64,000 bases of DNA from Candidatus Heimdallarchaeum endolithica. GTDB lineage: Archaea > Asgardarchaeota > Heimdallarchaeia > Heimdallarchaeales > Heimdallarchaeaceae. Position 1 is the stretch's first letter, and every line of letters starts with the position of its first letter. The DNA lies in contig CP084167.1 in the NCBI GenBank assembly GCA_021513715.1, positions 1,442,571 to 1,506,570 on the forward strand, read 5' to 3'. Below the pieces are notes generated by a model, which was given only the letters and a program-made list of their open reading frames with translations, did not search any database and was not told where the DNA came from. Below, in pieces: positions 33,477-42,540 of this stretch. A program made the translations under genes and the position numbers.

Positions 33477-34772
33477 ATGCAAAACTTCGAGCAGATTTTT
33501 AAGGAAAAAGGAATAGAATACATCCAGTTTCAATTTACTACGATTTTCGGAGACCTCAAAGCCGTCGAATTTCCAGTAAAAATTTGGGATACTATGAAAA
33601 ATGGATCAGGTGTAGACGGTTCTTCTTTAGGTTTTCTTAAAACAGAACAAAGCGATATGAAAGCAATACCAGATTATTCAACATTCGCAATTTTACCTTG
33701 GGAGCCTAGAGTAGCAAGGTTTATCTGTGACATGTATGATACCCATGGGAATCCACATCCAGCAGACCCAAGAAGCATTTTAAAGAGTGTTATAAACAAA
33801 GCAGAAAAAATGGGTTTTGACTACAAAACTAGACCAGAACTTGAATTTTATTTACTTGATTCAGAAGGAGAACCTTTTGATAATGGTTTATACATGGATA
33901 CGGGCCCATTTGATCCATTAGCAAGTCTTAGGAGAGAGATTACTGATAACATGATTGAAATGGGAATGGGTGTTAAAACCATTCATCATGAATGTGGAAA
34001 TGGGCAACATGAGATTGAGTTTACAACACTAGACGCTTTACACCAAGCTGACAATGTCCAAACATCTAAATTAATTGCAAAGACTAGGGCATTATTCAAT
34101 GGGATAATATGCACATTCATGGCTAAACCTATTTTAGATCAAGCAGGAAGCGGGCTACATATTCATCAATACTTAACAAAGGATGGAGAGAATGCTTTTT
34201 CTGATGAAAAAGAGAAAATAAGTGACACATTGAAATTCTTCGTTGGAGGAATACTTGAACATGTTGATGAGATAACAGCTTTTCTTAATCCAACAACAAA
34301 TTCATATAAAAGACTTGTACCAGGACACGAAGCTCCTGTTTATAAATCATGGGGAATAGGAAACAGAACTGCACTTATAAGAGTTCCAGGATATGAGAAC
34401 AAGGCACGAATTGAATATAGAGCAGCTGACGCAGCTACAAATATATACCTTGCAAGCGCACTATTACTTGCAGCTGGATTAGATGGAATTGAAAAAAGGA
34501 CAGAACCTATAGAACCTACTACTAAGAACATAGAAAAACTTTCAAAAGAAGAAAGAAAAGAAATGAAGATAACAGAGTTACCAAAAAATCTAAATGAAGC
34601 ACTAGATTTTGTAGAAAAAAGCTCCTTTGTGCGTGATATTCTTGGGAATCTTATAGTTGATATTTTCATCAAAGAAAAAAGAAAAGAAATAGAGAAACTG
34701 AATTCAACAAACCCTAAAGGCGATCTTGATGAATTAACATGGGAATATGAACAATATCTTGAAAGAGTTTAG
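33477..34772 (+). CDS. glnA: Glutamine synthetase, type I
   Basis: A 431-residue GSI subunit. It starts with a beta-grasp domain containing VDGSSLGFL and then the catalytic barrel: TRPELEFYLLD, HHECGNGQHEIEF, GSGLHIHQYL, NPTTNSYKRLVPGHEAPVY and NRTALIRVP. These are the glutamate-, ammonium- and ATP-binding signatures. It makes glutamine from glutamate, ammonia and ATP and is a dodecamer in relatives. The adenylylation Tyr motif of GSI-beta enzymes is not evident, as expected for the archaeal alpha-type. It forms its own unit with a T-rich stretch (34773-34800) after it. Confidence 0.97.
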   Translation: MQNFEQIFKEKGIEYIQFQFTTIFGDLKAVEFPVKIWDTMKNGSGVDGSSLGFLKTEQSDMKAIPDYSTFAILPWEPRVARFICDMYDTHGNPHPADPRSILKSVINKAEKMGFDYKTRPELEFYLLDSEGEPFDNGLYMDTGPFDPLASLRREITDNMIEMGMGVKTIHHECGNGQHEIEFTTLDALHQADNVQTSKLIAKTRALFNGIICTFMAKPILDQAGSGLHIHQYLTKDGENAFSDEKEKISDTLKFFVGGILEHVDEITAFLNPTTNSYKRLVPGHEAPVYKSWGIGNRTALIRVPGYENKARIEYRAADAATNIYLASALLLAAGLDGIEKRTEPIEPTTKNIEKLSKEERKEMKITELPKNLNEALDFVEKSSFVRDILGNLIVDIFIKEKRKEIEKLNSTNPKGDLDELTWEYEQYLERV

Positions 34773-34856
34773 TTTTTTCCCATTTATTTTTTTTATTTTG
34801 TAAATCTTAATAAATGATATTTGTACAATATTATTAAAGAAGAATGGTGATATATT

Positions 34857-36920
34857 CTGCAATTCAAGAGAAGTGACGTTTTTAATTTAGAATCAATAGA
34901 AGTCTCATTACCAACTAGATTTCAAAACATTATACTAAAGAAACTTTATCTATTTAGAGAATTAAATATACAAAAGATTGCAGAACAATTAACAATAGAA
35001 CCTGATAAAGTTAAAGAATATATTCGATTTCTAATTCAAAGCATGGTTTTAAGAGGGTTTTATAAAAAAGAGACATTTTACGTTAATGCTTTCTATTTAT
35101 GGCCATTTGTTGAATCACTTAATCTAAACGAATTACAATATATAATTATGGGTTTATTGTCTTCCAAAAGAGTTATGCCCTTTACTGATGTTGCTAACTT
35201 CTTAAAACTAACTAAAGAACAACTAATATTACAACTAGAAAACTTGATCTATCGAGGAGTTATTATTTGTTATATTAAAAAAAACAATATTGTAACTGAC
35301 TGGATATGGAGACCATTAGAAGAAATTAAGATTTCCAATCAAGATATCTGCATAATTGGAACTGCAATGATGCTCAGAAAAGCTAATATTGAAAACATTG
35401 CAAAGTTATTAAAATATCCAAAAGAAGAAGTTATACAAAAAATTTCTAAATTACTTTTATTTAGAAAAATAGAAGCTGAATTCATCATTAAAACTAATTT
35501 TTTTGCTAAAGATACTATTTCAATAATTGTTAAAAAATTCATCATCCAACCTGAGAAAAAAGATTTAAGTTTACTTCCCGCAAATGAAAAAGAGGTTGTA
35601 GGCTTTCTTTTACTTACAAAAAAAGCAAAGTTAAAAACAATTAGTCGATTTATAGAAAAACCGATTCATGAAACAGTTTCATTACTTGCTTCGTTAACTG
35701 CAAGAGGTACATTTCAATTCATTTTTACATCAAAAAACACCGTTAGACCTGTTCTCGTACCAGATATGAAACCTACAAGAACAATAGAAGAAATGTCCTC
35801 CTTATCTTTCTTCAACTATGAAGCCTTATTAGGCATGTTAACCACGAGAAAGAAGATAAAAGTTAAGAAACTTTCTTTTTGGATGAATAGAGAAGACGAT
35901 GAAATCATTGAAGCGTTAATTAACTTGTACCTAGAAGGCTTCATATCATGTACTTTAGTAAGAAAAGTAATATACATTGATGGAATATTTCAATATAGTA
36001 GAACACAAGAAGGGAGTTTAGAACGGTGGGAAAAAATAATTCTTGGGATGGTTATCGCAAAAACTGTTATCTCTGTAAAAGATATAAAGAAATCTTTTTG
36101 TACAGAAAATCTCATAGCACGTGAAAAATTATATTCCTTCTATGGAAAAGGACTAATAAAAGGAGAATTAATAGATTATAGAGTTAACAGTAAATTAATT
36201 CCAAAAGAGATACCTATCTTTCCTCCTCTAAATCAAATTGAAGATTTTCCAATTCACTATCAGGAAATCTTTGGATATATAGTTTCAAATATTACAGTAA
36301 AAGTTCCAATAATGGCTAAATTATGGAATAAAAGCAAAAATGCAATCAAAAACATCATTTATGAGTTAACAGGAGCAGGGCTGACAAATGTCATTCAAAA
36401 TCGTAACACCTTTATTCTACAATCAGCCCAGAAATATTATCCAACACAAGAAATAAACTCATTAGGCCATGAATATGTACAAATAATTAACGAGATTGAG
36501 AAAAGTAAAAGAAGAAGAGTAAAAATAGAGAATATTCAGAAAAGAGTAAATATTCCTAAGAACGACATTTTCAAGATTATTTGTCAATTATTAGCTCATG
36601 GTTATTACAAGGGCACAATTTCAGAAAAAGTATTCATTAAAAAAGGAAAACTTATTCTTCCTGCTGGAAAACTTAAATGTTACTACTGTGGGCACATTAT
36701 TGAAGATAGCCACCGCCCTTGTCCAAATTGTTCAAAGTCACAGCCATTATGTATTATTTGTAACGGTTTAATTAAAAAAGGACAAGATCTACTTGAATGC
36801 CCCAATTGCGAAAATGTTGGGCATAAAGAGCATATGCTTAAATGGATTTCAATAAAAGAAGAATGCCCAATTTGTAAAACGCAGATATCCAAAAGGAATC
36901 TTGTAGAAAAAACAGCTTAA
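34857..36920 (+). CDS. Multi-winged-helix protein with C-terminal zinc ribbon and RING-like domain
   Basis: The ATG-started frame (35043) is 625 codons, but coding continues upstream in frame to a stop at 34848. It includes a clear helix-turn-helix (NIQKIAEQLTIEPDKVKEYI). The only likely start is CTG at 34857, 6 bases after GGTGA, giving 687 residues. The body is a chain of winged-helix-like repeats of about 80 residues. The C-terminus has a zinc ribbon (CYYC, CPNC) followed by a RING-like array: CIIC, ECPNC, H-x2-H and CPIC, eight ligands in C4-H2-C2 order. Such arrays in eukaryotes bind E2 enzymes; no ubiquitin-system gene is seen nearby. Function is unknown. Confidence 0.7.
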   Translation: MQFKRSDVFNLESIEVSLPTRFQNIILKKLYLFRELNIQKIAEQLTIEPDKVKEYIRFLIQSMVLRGFYKKETFYVNAFYLWPFVESLNLNELQYIIMGLLSSKRVMPFTDVANFLKLTKEQLILQLENLIYRGVIICYIKKNNIVTDWIWRPLEEIKISNQDICIIGTAMMLRKANIENIAKLLKYPKEEVIQKISKLLLFRKIEAEFIIKTNFFAKDTISIIVKKFIIQPEKKDLSLLPANEKEVVGFLLLTKKAKLKTISRFIEKPIHETVSLLASLTARGTFQFIFTSKNTVRPVLVPDMKPTRTIEEMSSLSFFNYEALLGMLTTRKKIKVKKLSFWMNREDDEIIEALINLYLEGFISCTLVRKVIYIDGIFQYSRTQEGSLERWEKIILGMVIAKTVISVKDIKKSFCTENLIAREKLYSFYGKGLIKGELIDYRVNSKLIPKEIPIFPPLNQIEDFPIHYQEIFGYIVSNITVKVPIMAKLWNKSKNAIKNIIYELTGAGLTNVIQNRNTFILQSAQKYYPTQEINSLGHEYVQIINEIEKSKRRRVKIENIQKRVNIPKNDIFKIICQLLAHGYYKGTISEKVFIKKGKLILPAGKLKCYYCGHIIEDSHRPCPNCSKSQPLCIICNGLIKKGQDLLECPNCENVGHKEHMLKWISIKEECPICKTQISKRNLVEKTA

Positions 36921-36937
36921 ATATGCTTGATATGCAA

Positions 36938-37690
36938 CTAGCTCGTTTTATCCTTTTTATTTACATATTCATCTGAAACAATTTTCCCGTCGTGCATAGT
37001 AATTTGCCTTTGAGCTAGTTTTGCTTGTTCTATGTTATGAGTAACGAAAATTAACGTTTTTTCTTTCTTTTTTGCTATACTCATAAGTAAATTTATCACA
37101 CTATTACCTGTTTTACTATCTAAATTGCCTGTTGGTTCATCAGCTAATATTATCTTCGGGTCATTAGCCAAACTACGAGCTATAGCAACTCTTTGTTGTT
37201 CTCCTCCAGATAATTGATCAGGTTTATGATTTCCTCGTTCTTCTAAACCAACTAGATCTAACAATTCTTTGACCCTCTTTTTTCTAAACTCTTTTGGTTT
37301 TTTTGCAAGAATTAAAGGCATTTCAATGTTTTTTGCTGCACTGAGCTCCTCAAGTAAATTAAATTGTTGAAAAACATAACCTAAAGTATCTCTTCGCAAA
37401 CAGCTTAACTCTCTTTCAGAAAGTGTTGCTAAATTATTTCCTTCAATAAAAATTGCACCTTTATCTGGATAATCTAAAGCTCCAATCAAATTTAAAAGCG
37501 TAGTCTTTCCGCTCCCAGACACCCCTACTATTGATATTATCTCCCCTTCGATAATTGATAAATTTATATTTGACAATGCATGAACAATAGAATCGCCTAA
37601 TTTATATTGTTTATATAAGTTTTTTATCACTAAAATATTATTTCCATAATCTATTTTTTTTGCAGATTTTTTTTTATTTATCTGAAACAT
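36938..37690 (-). CDS. ABC transporter ATPase, LolD/MacB type
   Basis: A 250-residue ATPase with Walker [10 protein letters not shown] near 57, Q-loop VFQQFNLL, signature [15 protein letters not shown], Walker [13 protein letters not shown] and H-switch VTHN. The GNLDS and [17 protein letters not shown] forms are characteristic of the LolD/MacB/FtsE-like group that drives export or mechanotransmission rather than import. No FtsX/MacB-type permease lies in the window. The start codon lies 7 bases after the MazG-like gene's stop, so the pair is cotranscribed. It is not a good partner for the importer at 6735-11660 because of subfamily and distance. Confidence 0.9.
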   Translation of the reverse strand: MFQINKKKSAKKIDYGNNILVIKNLYKQYKLGDSIVHALSNINLSIIEGEIISIVGVSGSGKTTLLNLIGALDYPDKGAIFIEGNNLATLSERELSCLRRDTLGYVFQQFNLLEELSAAKNIEMPLILAKKPKEFRKKRVKELLDLVGLEERGNHKPDQLSGGEQQRVAIARSLANDPKIILADEPTGNLDSKTGNSVINLLMSIAKKKEKTLIFVTHNIEQAKLAQRQITMHDGKIVSDEYVNKKDKTS

Positions 37691-37697
37691 CTACATC

Positions 37698-38033
37698 TCA
37701 CTTTTTACGCATATTATTTAATTTTTCTCTTGGAAATCTGTTTTTCATTATTTTGAATTCTTCTATCCATGCTTTCTCAAGATCAACATCTAAAACCAAA
37801 GAAAGTTGTAACAATAGAGAAAAAGATTGAGCTAATTCTCTTTGAAGATCATATTTTTGAGGTCGTATATGCCCCATAGATTCTGTTTTATAATTTATAT
37901 CAAAGAGGATGTGTTTTCCTACTTCACCAAGCTCTTCAATTAAATGAATAAAAACTGCATATGCAGGAAAATTAAGCCAATCTCTTTGAATTAGGAAATC
38001 TTTTAGTTCATTTACAATTTCTTTGAATTCCAT
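37698..38033 (-). CDS. MazG-like nucleotide pyrophosphohydrolase-fold protein
   Basis: A 111-residue all-helical protein resembling MazG. It has HLIEELGEVGKHIL, giving an EExxE-like metal motif, then RELAQSFSLLLQLSLVLDVDLEKAW and a KNRFPREK tail. MazG enzymes hydrolyse NTPs to NMP and PPi for housecleaning. The second metal motif is normally ExxD; here it reads ELAQ, so one ligand is missing and activity is uncertain. It is cotranscribed with the ABC ATPase, with no evident functional link. A TATA-like TTTATAAATATC lies about 30 bases upstream on the reverse strand. Confidence 0.75.
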   Translation of the reverse strand: MEFKEIVNELKDFLIQRDWLNFPAYAVFIHLIEELGEVGKHILFDINYKTESMGHIRPQKYDLQRELAQSFSLLLQLSLVLDVDLEKAWIEEFKIMKNRFPREKLNNMRKK

Positions 38034-38124
38034 ATTGAAAAATGTATCTTGATAATATTTATAAATATCCGTTTTATTATATTATAAAATTGCATAAAGC
38101 TAAAATGATAACAAAGCACAATAA

Positions 38125-38184
38125 AAACAAAGTAAAGGCGGTATTTCAACATGATAACATGTGGTTGAAAATTGTTCTTTGTTT
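38125..38184. other. Nested inverted repeats in intergenic region (possible structured RNA or operator)
   Basis: In the 256-base gap before the TPR gene, AAACAAAG (38125-38132) pairs with CTTTGTTT (38177-38184). Inside, TTTCAA-CATG (38144-38153) pairs with CATG and TTGAAA (38158-38161, 38165-38170) around an ATAA loop. This could be an RNA fold or a protein site; it lies between divergent promoters. Nothing else is seen in the gap apart from TATA-like boxes. Confidence 0.35.
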
Positions 38185-38289
38185 ATCTATCTGTAAATAA
38201 TAACAAATCTATAAATATAATACAGCACAAGTTGAGTAAGAACTTTGGAGCTAATCAAACTGAAAAACTAAAGGGGTGTTTAATCTAGT

Positions 38290-40071
38290 TTGCCAAGAAA
38301 GCAGAATAAAAATAAAAAAATTGATCATATTTTGCAAAGTAGTGACAAACTATTGGATTTTATCACCTCTGAAATATTAAATGCAACAGAAAAAATTTAT
38401 GCTTGTTTTCCTCCTGGAGAGAAATTTGGGAAACTTTTCGAATTTAAGCAAGAAACCTTTTTCTCCGCTTTTAAGAAAAACTTTCTGCCAATAAAAGAAA
38501 CCTTAATGAAAGACATTAACAATTTTTCAAGAGAAAAAATTAACAAATTATTAATTGTAGGGAATCTATTTTTTGAGTTAAACGATTTGGATTCTGCATT
38601 AAAAATTTATAAAAAAATAGTAAAATTAGATCCTACAAACATATATGCTTGGAGCAATTTACTAACGATTTATCTAGAAAAAGAAAAAACACAAAAGGCT
38701 CTTGAATGTTATATCCATATTCCACCTAGTTTTCTTCAGAATACTCTTTACGAAAAAATAAATAGAAAACTTGATGCTTATAGGATATTAAATATCTCAT
38801 CTTTAGTTTCATACGAAGAAACGATTTTTTCAATTTCAAACACAGAAATTATGTCTGAGGGGCAGAAAGCAGAATATGAGAACAAATTAAGAGAACTCTA
38901 CTCAGGCATAGAATTTGCAAAAGGTCAAGAAGCATTAGCAAATGGTGAAATAGATGAAGCACTGATTTACTTCACAGGGCTAACAGGAAAGTATCCTAAA
39001 AGTGACATTCTATTTTATATTTTAGGAAAAACTGCACTTGATGGTAAACATTTTGTAATTTCAGAAGAGTACTTAAAAAAAGCAATAAAATTGGTAAACA
39101 ATGTTCCTGAGTATTGGATAGCTTTATCAAGATGTTTTTTTGAGCAACACAAAAATGAACAAGCAGTTAAAGCTTTAAAAACAGCATTAACTCTTAATCC
39201 TTCAAATCCAGATGCGTGGGAACTAGCAGGCAAGATGATAAAAATTCTTGAAGCCTTAAACGAATATAATCATCTAATTGATAAGTTAAAAACTATTTCC
39301 ATGAACAATGCATATTCCTTATTTGCAAATGGACTTATAACAGCTAAGAAATACGCTACAGCTCTGAAAATATTACAATATGGAACGGAAAAATTTCCTA
39401 ATGATGTTGGTTTACTCGAAAAACTTGCTCTTGTTTATGAAAGAATGATGAAGTTTGATGAGGCTATTACTATTTACGAAAAACTTATTCGAGTAGGAAA
39501 TAACAGTCAAAAATATCTGAGGAAAATAACCTCTATACTTACAATCTTACATGATGATACACGATTAGTAAAGATTCTTAAAATGGTATCTGCTTATATC
39601 CCAATAAATGAACCTGCCTTGTGGGATAAGATAGGAAACATTTTGCTTAAAGCAAAAGACTACTTTGGAGCTAGTGAAGCTTTTCGCAAAGTAATTTCAT
39701 TTAATAAAAATGATCCCAAAGTCTTGTTTAATTTAGCCTTAACTTATCAAGAGCTTGCGCTATATAAAAAAGCTGAAGAAACATATAATAAAGTAATAGA
39801 ATTAAATCCGCAGGATCATGCAGCTTTAAACAATTTAGGTAATGTTTTAAAAGAACAGAAAAAATATGACGAAGCAATAGAATGTTATAAAAGGGCTGTC
39901 CAGATCGAACCAAATAAAGCTATTTCATTTGCAAACTTAGGGATTCTTTATGAAGAATTAAGATTGAAGAATGAAGCCAAAGACTGTTATAGAAAAGCAA
40001 AAGAAATTGCATTAAAGAACAAAGACTATGATTCAGCAGCAAAGTTTGAAGAATGGGAAAATTCAGTTTAA
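38290..40071 (+). CDS. Tetratricopeptide-repeat protein
   Basis: A 593-residue soluble protein of TPR repeats. At least eight typical units are visible, for example LFFELNDLDSALKIYKKIV, ALTLNPSNPDAWELAGKM and ALNNLGNVLKEQKKYDEAIE. The last four, at 430-580, are the most regular. The first about 90 residues are non-repeat and lysine-rich. TPR arrays scaffold protein complexes; the partner is not evident. The frame starts with TTG at 38290, preceded by GGGGTG at about 38273, with a TATA-like AATCTATAAATATAA near 38210-38220. The next gene begins just after its stop, suggesting an operon with the nuclease. Confidence 0.8.
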   Translation: MPRKQNKNKKIDHILQSSDKLLDFITSEILNATEKIYACFPPGEKFGKLFEFKQETFFSAFKKNFLPIKETLMKDINNFSREKINKLLIVGNLFFELNDLDSALKIYKKIVKLDPTNIYAWSNLLTIYLEKEKTQKALECYIHIPPSFLQNTLYEKINRKLDAYRILNISSLVSYEETIFSISNTEIMSEGQKAEYENKLRELYSGIEFAKGQEALANGEIDEALIYFTGLTGKYPKSDILFYILGKTALDGKHFVISEEYLKKAIKLVNNVPEYWIALSRCFFEQHKNEQAVKALKTALTLNPSNPDAWELAGKMIKILEALNEYNHLIDKLKTISMNNAYSLFANGLITAKKYATALKILQYGTEKFPNDVGLLEKLALVYERMMKFDEAITIYEKLIRVGNNSQKYLRKITSILTILHDDTRLVKILKMVSAYIPINEPALWDKIGNILLKAKDYFGASEAFRKVISFNKNDPKVLFNLALTYQELALYKKAEETYNKVIELNPQDHAALNNLGNVLKEQKKYDEAIECYKRAVQIEPNKAISFANLGILYEELRLKNEAKDCYRKAKEIALKNKDYDSAAKFEEWENSV

Positions 40072-40085
40072 TACTTTTGATAAAA

Positions 40086-40616
40086 ATGGAAAAGAAAAAA
40101 GAATGGGCAATAGCTCAAGAGAAAATTACCAAGTATATAGAAAAACTAGGTTTTGATGTTTGGAAAGAAAGAAGAATAAATAATAAACGTGTTGATATCC
40201 TCGCCAAAAAAGTTTCTGGTGATAAGATAATTTATCTTGTGTTTGAGATTAAACACTATAACCGAGTACATGCATACAATGAACGAGAGTTTTTTTTGCA
40301 AATTCAAGATTATGTTAAAGAATTACTACTCCGTGAAGTAGCTCGTAAGTCTGCAAAAAAGGTTTTGAGAGATTATTTGATCATTGGCTATCTCGTGTTC
40401 ACAAACGATTTTGGGATTTTCAAAAATAGAAAAAAAGATTGGAAAAAGGGTTCTTCTCCTCAAAACAATAAAATTATAAAAGAGATTTGGAAAAGGAAAG
40501 TTTCTTTTTTTTATTCCACCCCAGAATTTATTAAGAAAAATTTAGAAAGTGTAGGAATAAGTCTGGATAAACAGTTGCTGTTAAACAAATTTTTTGATAG
40601 TAAAGAAAATAAATAA
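40086..40616 (+). CDS. PD-(D/E)XK nuclease-fold protein
   Basis: The frame is open from 40053, overlapping the TPR gene, but the ATG at 40086 gives a normal start (176 residues, MEKKKEW). A core of the PD-(D/E)XK fold is visible: an N-terminal helix with Gln/Glu, then D37 in NNKRVDILAKK and E54-x-K56 in YLVFEIKHY, which would bind metal and cleave DNA. The rest is basic, consistent with nucleic-acid binding. It is too small for a full restriction enzyme, and no methylase is nearby. Holliday-junction resolvase, repair or RecB-like nuclease roles are possible. It is probably cotranscribed with the TPR gene, 14 bases upstream. Confidence 0.7.
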   Translation: MEKKKEWAIAQEKITKYIEKLGFDVWKERRINNKRVDILAKKVSGDKIIYLVFEIKHYNRVHAYNEREFFLQIQDYVKELLLREVARKSAKKVLRDYLIIGYLVFTNDFGIFKNRKKDWKKGSSPQNNKIIKEIWKRKVSFFYSTPEFIKKNLESVGISLDKQLLLNKFFDSKENK

Positions 40617-40652
40617 AAATAAAAGTAAGAAAAAAGACTGTTATCTTGAAAG

Positions 40653-41588
40653 ATGAGTAAACTTGAAGACAGTATTAGAGAACATTTAGTTGCAATTCAT
40701 ATATTAGATGAGGGCATTAATGTTCACTCAGAACAACTTCAGAGCATTAGCAATATTGATAATGTACTTTTATTTGGTTTTTTGACAGCATTATATAATT
40801 ACACTTTTGCAATAGGTCAAGAAAAAATTTTAAACATTGATTTAGAGCAATATAAAATCATATTTCAAGAATTAAAAGATAATAAACTGTTAGTAGTCAT
40901 CACTGATTCCCTAGTAGATAACAAGAATGAAAAGAATCTTGTTGAAAAAATTAAACTTCGATATGAAGTACTTACTTATGACAAAGATATAAGTGAAATC
41001 GATTCATTACTCACAGTTGAAGATGGAATAATACCCTTAGAACTTATAGCTGAAATAAGAAGTAAAGGAACAATGCTTGCTAAACAAGAAGAATTAAATA
41101 AAAGAAACATGGAAATTCAAAAAGAAATAGACATTCCAAAAATAAAAACTGAAAAATTCTTCTTTAATAATATTTTAGATGAAGGAATTATTGACACAGA
41201 CAAAGAGGTAAAAATCAGAAAAACCATATCTAATTTCTTTTTAGGTTATAAAAATTTATTATTATGCATCTTTGCATATAATATTAAGGATAAATTTTGT
41301 ATTTTCTCTTTTGGGAGAAGTTCTCAAGTTGAAAATCGTGTTGAGTTTATTAATTATATAATTAATGAAACTCTAACCAAAGTCTCAAATAAAGAGAGTA
41401 GTAATCTAAAACAGGTTGAGTATGAAGGAAAAAAATTTTGGGTTGATATGTTTCTTGATCAAGAAAAACATTTGAGTTATGTTTTTCTCTCAACATCTAA
41501 AAGTGAATTGGTAAGCTTAGAAGTTCATATAAAAAGAATATCCACTTTCATTTATAGATTATTTCAAAAAGGAATGATAGATTCATAA
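40653..41588 (+). CDS. Longin-like domain protein
   Basis: A 311-residue protein. The first about 110 residues (VAIHILDEGINVHSEQLQSI, then LLFGFLTALYNYTFAIG and KLLVVITDSL) have the beta-beta-alpha-beta-beta-beta pattern of longin/Roadblock-like domains, in the style of Asgard proteins. A charged linker follows, and the C-terminal about 130 residues (NLLLCIFAYNIKDKFCIFSFG onward) look like a second related domain. No membrane helix. Longin domains bind small GTPases and membrane-trafficking partners in eukaryotes. It lies upstream of a Roadblock gene, supporting a GTPase-regulation theme. The family assignment is by pattern, not by strong identity. Confidence 0.6.
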   Translation: MSKLEDSIREHLVAIHILDEGINVHSEQLQSISNIDNVLLFGFLTALYNYTFAIGQEKILNIDLEQYKIIFQELKDNKLLVVITDSLVDNKNEKNLVEKIKLRYEVLTYDKDISEIDSLLTVEDGIIPLELIAEIRSKGTMLAKQEELNKRNMEIQKEIDIPKIKTEKFFFNNILDEGIIDTDKEVKIRKTISNFFLGYKNLLLCIFAYNIKDKFCIFSFGRSSQVENRVEFINYIINETLTKVSNKESSNLKQVEYEGKKFWVDMFLDQEKHLSYVFLSTSKSELVSLEVHIKRISTFIYRLFQKGMIDS

Positions 41589-41698
41589 ACTAGATATTTA
41601 GCAAGATTATAATTTCAATTAGTCACACAAATATCCACAAAGTTAAAAAAGAAAAAGATTGAAATAACAGTTATAGAATTAATGAATGAGGAATATTT

Positions 41699-42079
41699 AT
41701 GAGTATCTCTGGTCAAGAAATGGAAAAATTGCTACAAGAGTTTTCTGAGAATACAGAAGGAGTTTTAGGTTGTTCTATTATACTTGCAAAAGATGCCTTG
41801 ATGTTAGCTGAAGCTTCTCAGAAATATGATAGTATGGTAATTCAATGGTTAAGTGAACGTATCTTATCTATGGCAAAAGAATCACTTAAACAGCTAATGA
41901 ACGATTACCATTTACAGAGTGTGACTATTGAAGAAGAGAATCACCTAATCTTTCTGAGACCAGTAGGAACAGAATATTATCTCGTCTTTATTCTAAACAA
42001 GGAAGAAAATAGAGGTTTAATCGAATACAATATAAAAAGACTTCAAGAAAAACTCAGCAAAGCATTAGGATTGCAATAA
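41699..42079 (+). CDS. Roadblock/LC7 domain protein
   Basis: A 126-residue single-domain protein. It opens with a helix (EMEKLLQEFSENTEGVLGCS) leading to strands SIILAKDALMLAEAS, a long helix (VIQWLSERILSMAKESLKQL) and C-terminal strands (HLIFLRPVGTEYYLVFIL). This is the Roadblock/LC7 fold of MglB, dynein light chain and Ragulator subunits. Such proteins dimerise and regulate Ras-like GTPases. No GTPase is in this window. A second Roadblock gene is at 50163. Cotranscription with the small gene 20 bases downstream is likely. Confidence 0.85.
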   Translation: MSISGQEMEKLLQEFSENTEGVLGCSIILAKDALMLAEASQKYDSMVIQWLSERILSMAKESLKQLMNDYHLQSVTIEEENHLIFLRPVGTEYYLVFILNKEENRGLIEYNIKRLQEKLSKALGLQ

Positions 42080-42099
42080 AAAAGTCTAAGAGGATTGTA

Positions 42100-42474
42100 A
42101 TGAATATCACAACACTTAAAATTCTTTCAAAAATAGCAAAGGATAAAAGGAATTTAAAATTTAGTTTTATTTCTCCTAAAACAAAAGAAATACTTTGTAC
42201 AGCTGCAACATTAGAAGACCTATATAAGTGCATTTTAAACTTGGATCCAGAGATTATTAAAAACCATGTCACTTTAGATGAAGAATCTCCTGAAGAAACC
42301 AGAGATCTTGCTTTTTGGGTTCAATATATTCTTGCAGATTCAGACCTTTCCATGAAAATATACACTGTTGCTAAAAGATTTAAAGATGATGCTGAAAAAC
42401 TAAAATTAGAATTAATAAATCTCTTATTCACAAGACTGTTAAATATATCTGAAATTTCTTCTATTCCTGAGTAG
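42100..42474 (+). CDS. Small helical protein, DUF5752-like
   Basis: A 124-residue acidic helical protein 20 bases after the Roadblock gene. The segment ATLEDLYKCILNLDPEIIKN, then HV, DLAFWVQYIL and DLSMKI, resembles the DUF5752 pattern of a helical domain with a conserved His and a DxAxW motif, often next to carbohydrate-related genes. The match is from memory and weak. No catalytic motif. Its association with Roadblock suggests a regulatory partner, but this is inference. Confidence 0.5.
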   Translation: MNITTLKILSKIAKDKRNLKFSFISPKTKEILCTAATLEDLYKCILNLDPEIIKNHVTLDEESPEETRDLAFWVQYILADSDLSMKIYTVAKRFKDDAEKLKLELINLLFTRLLNISEISSIPE

Positions 42475-42540
42475 TTATTTTTCTTCAATCAATATATTTT
42501 TGAAACATTTAATTGACAGTTAGGTCAATAACAAAAGAAG

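Noticed and set aside
36938..37690. LolD/MacB-type ATPase as the missing ATPase of the importer at 6735-11660
   Set aside because: Its motifs are those of export/mechanotransmission ATPases, it is 25 kb away, and it is cotranscribed with a MazG-like gene.
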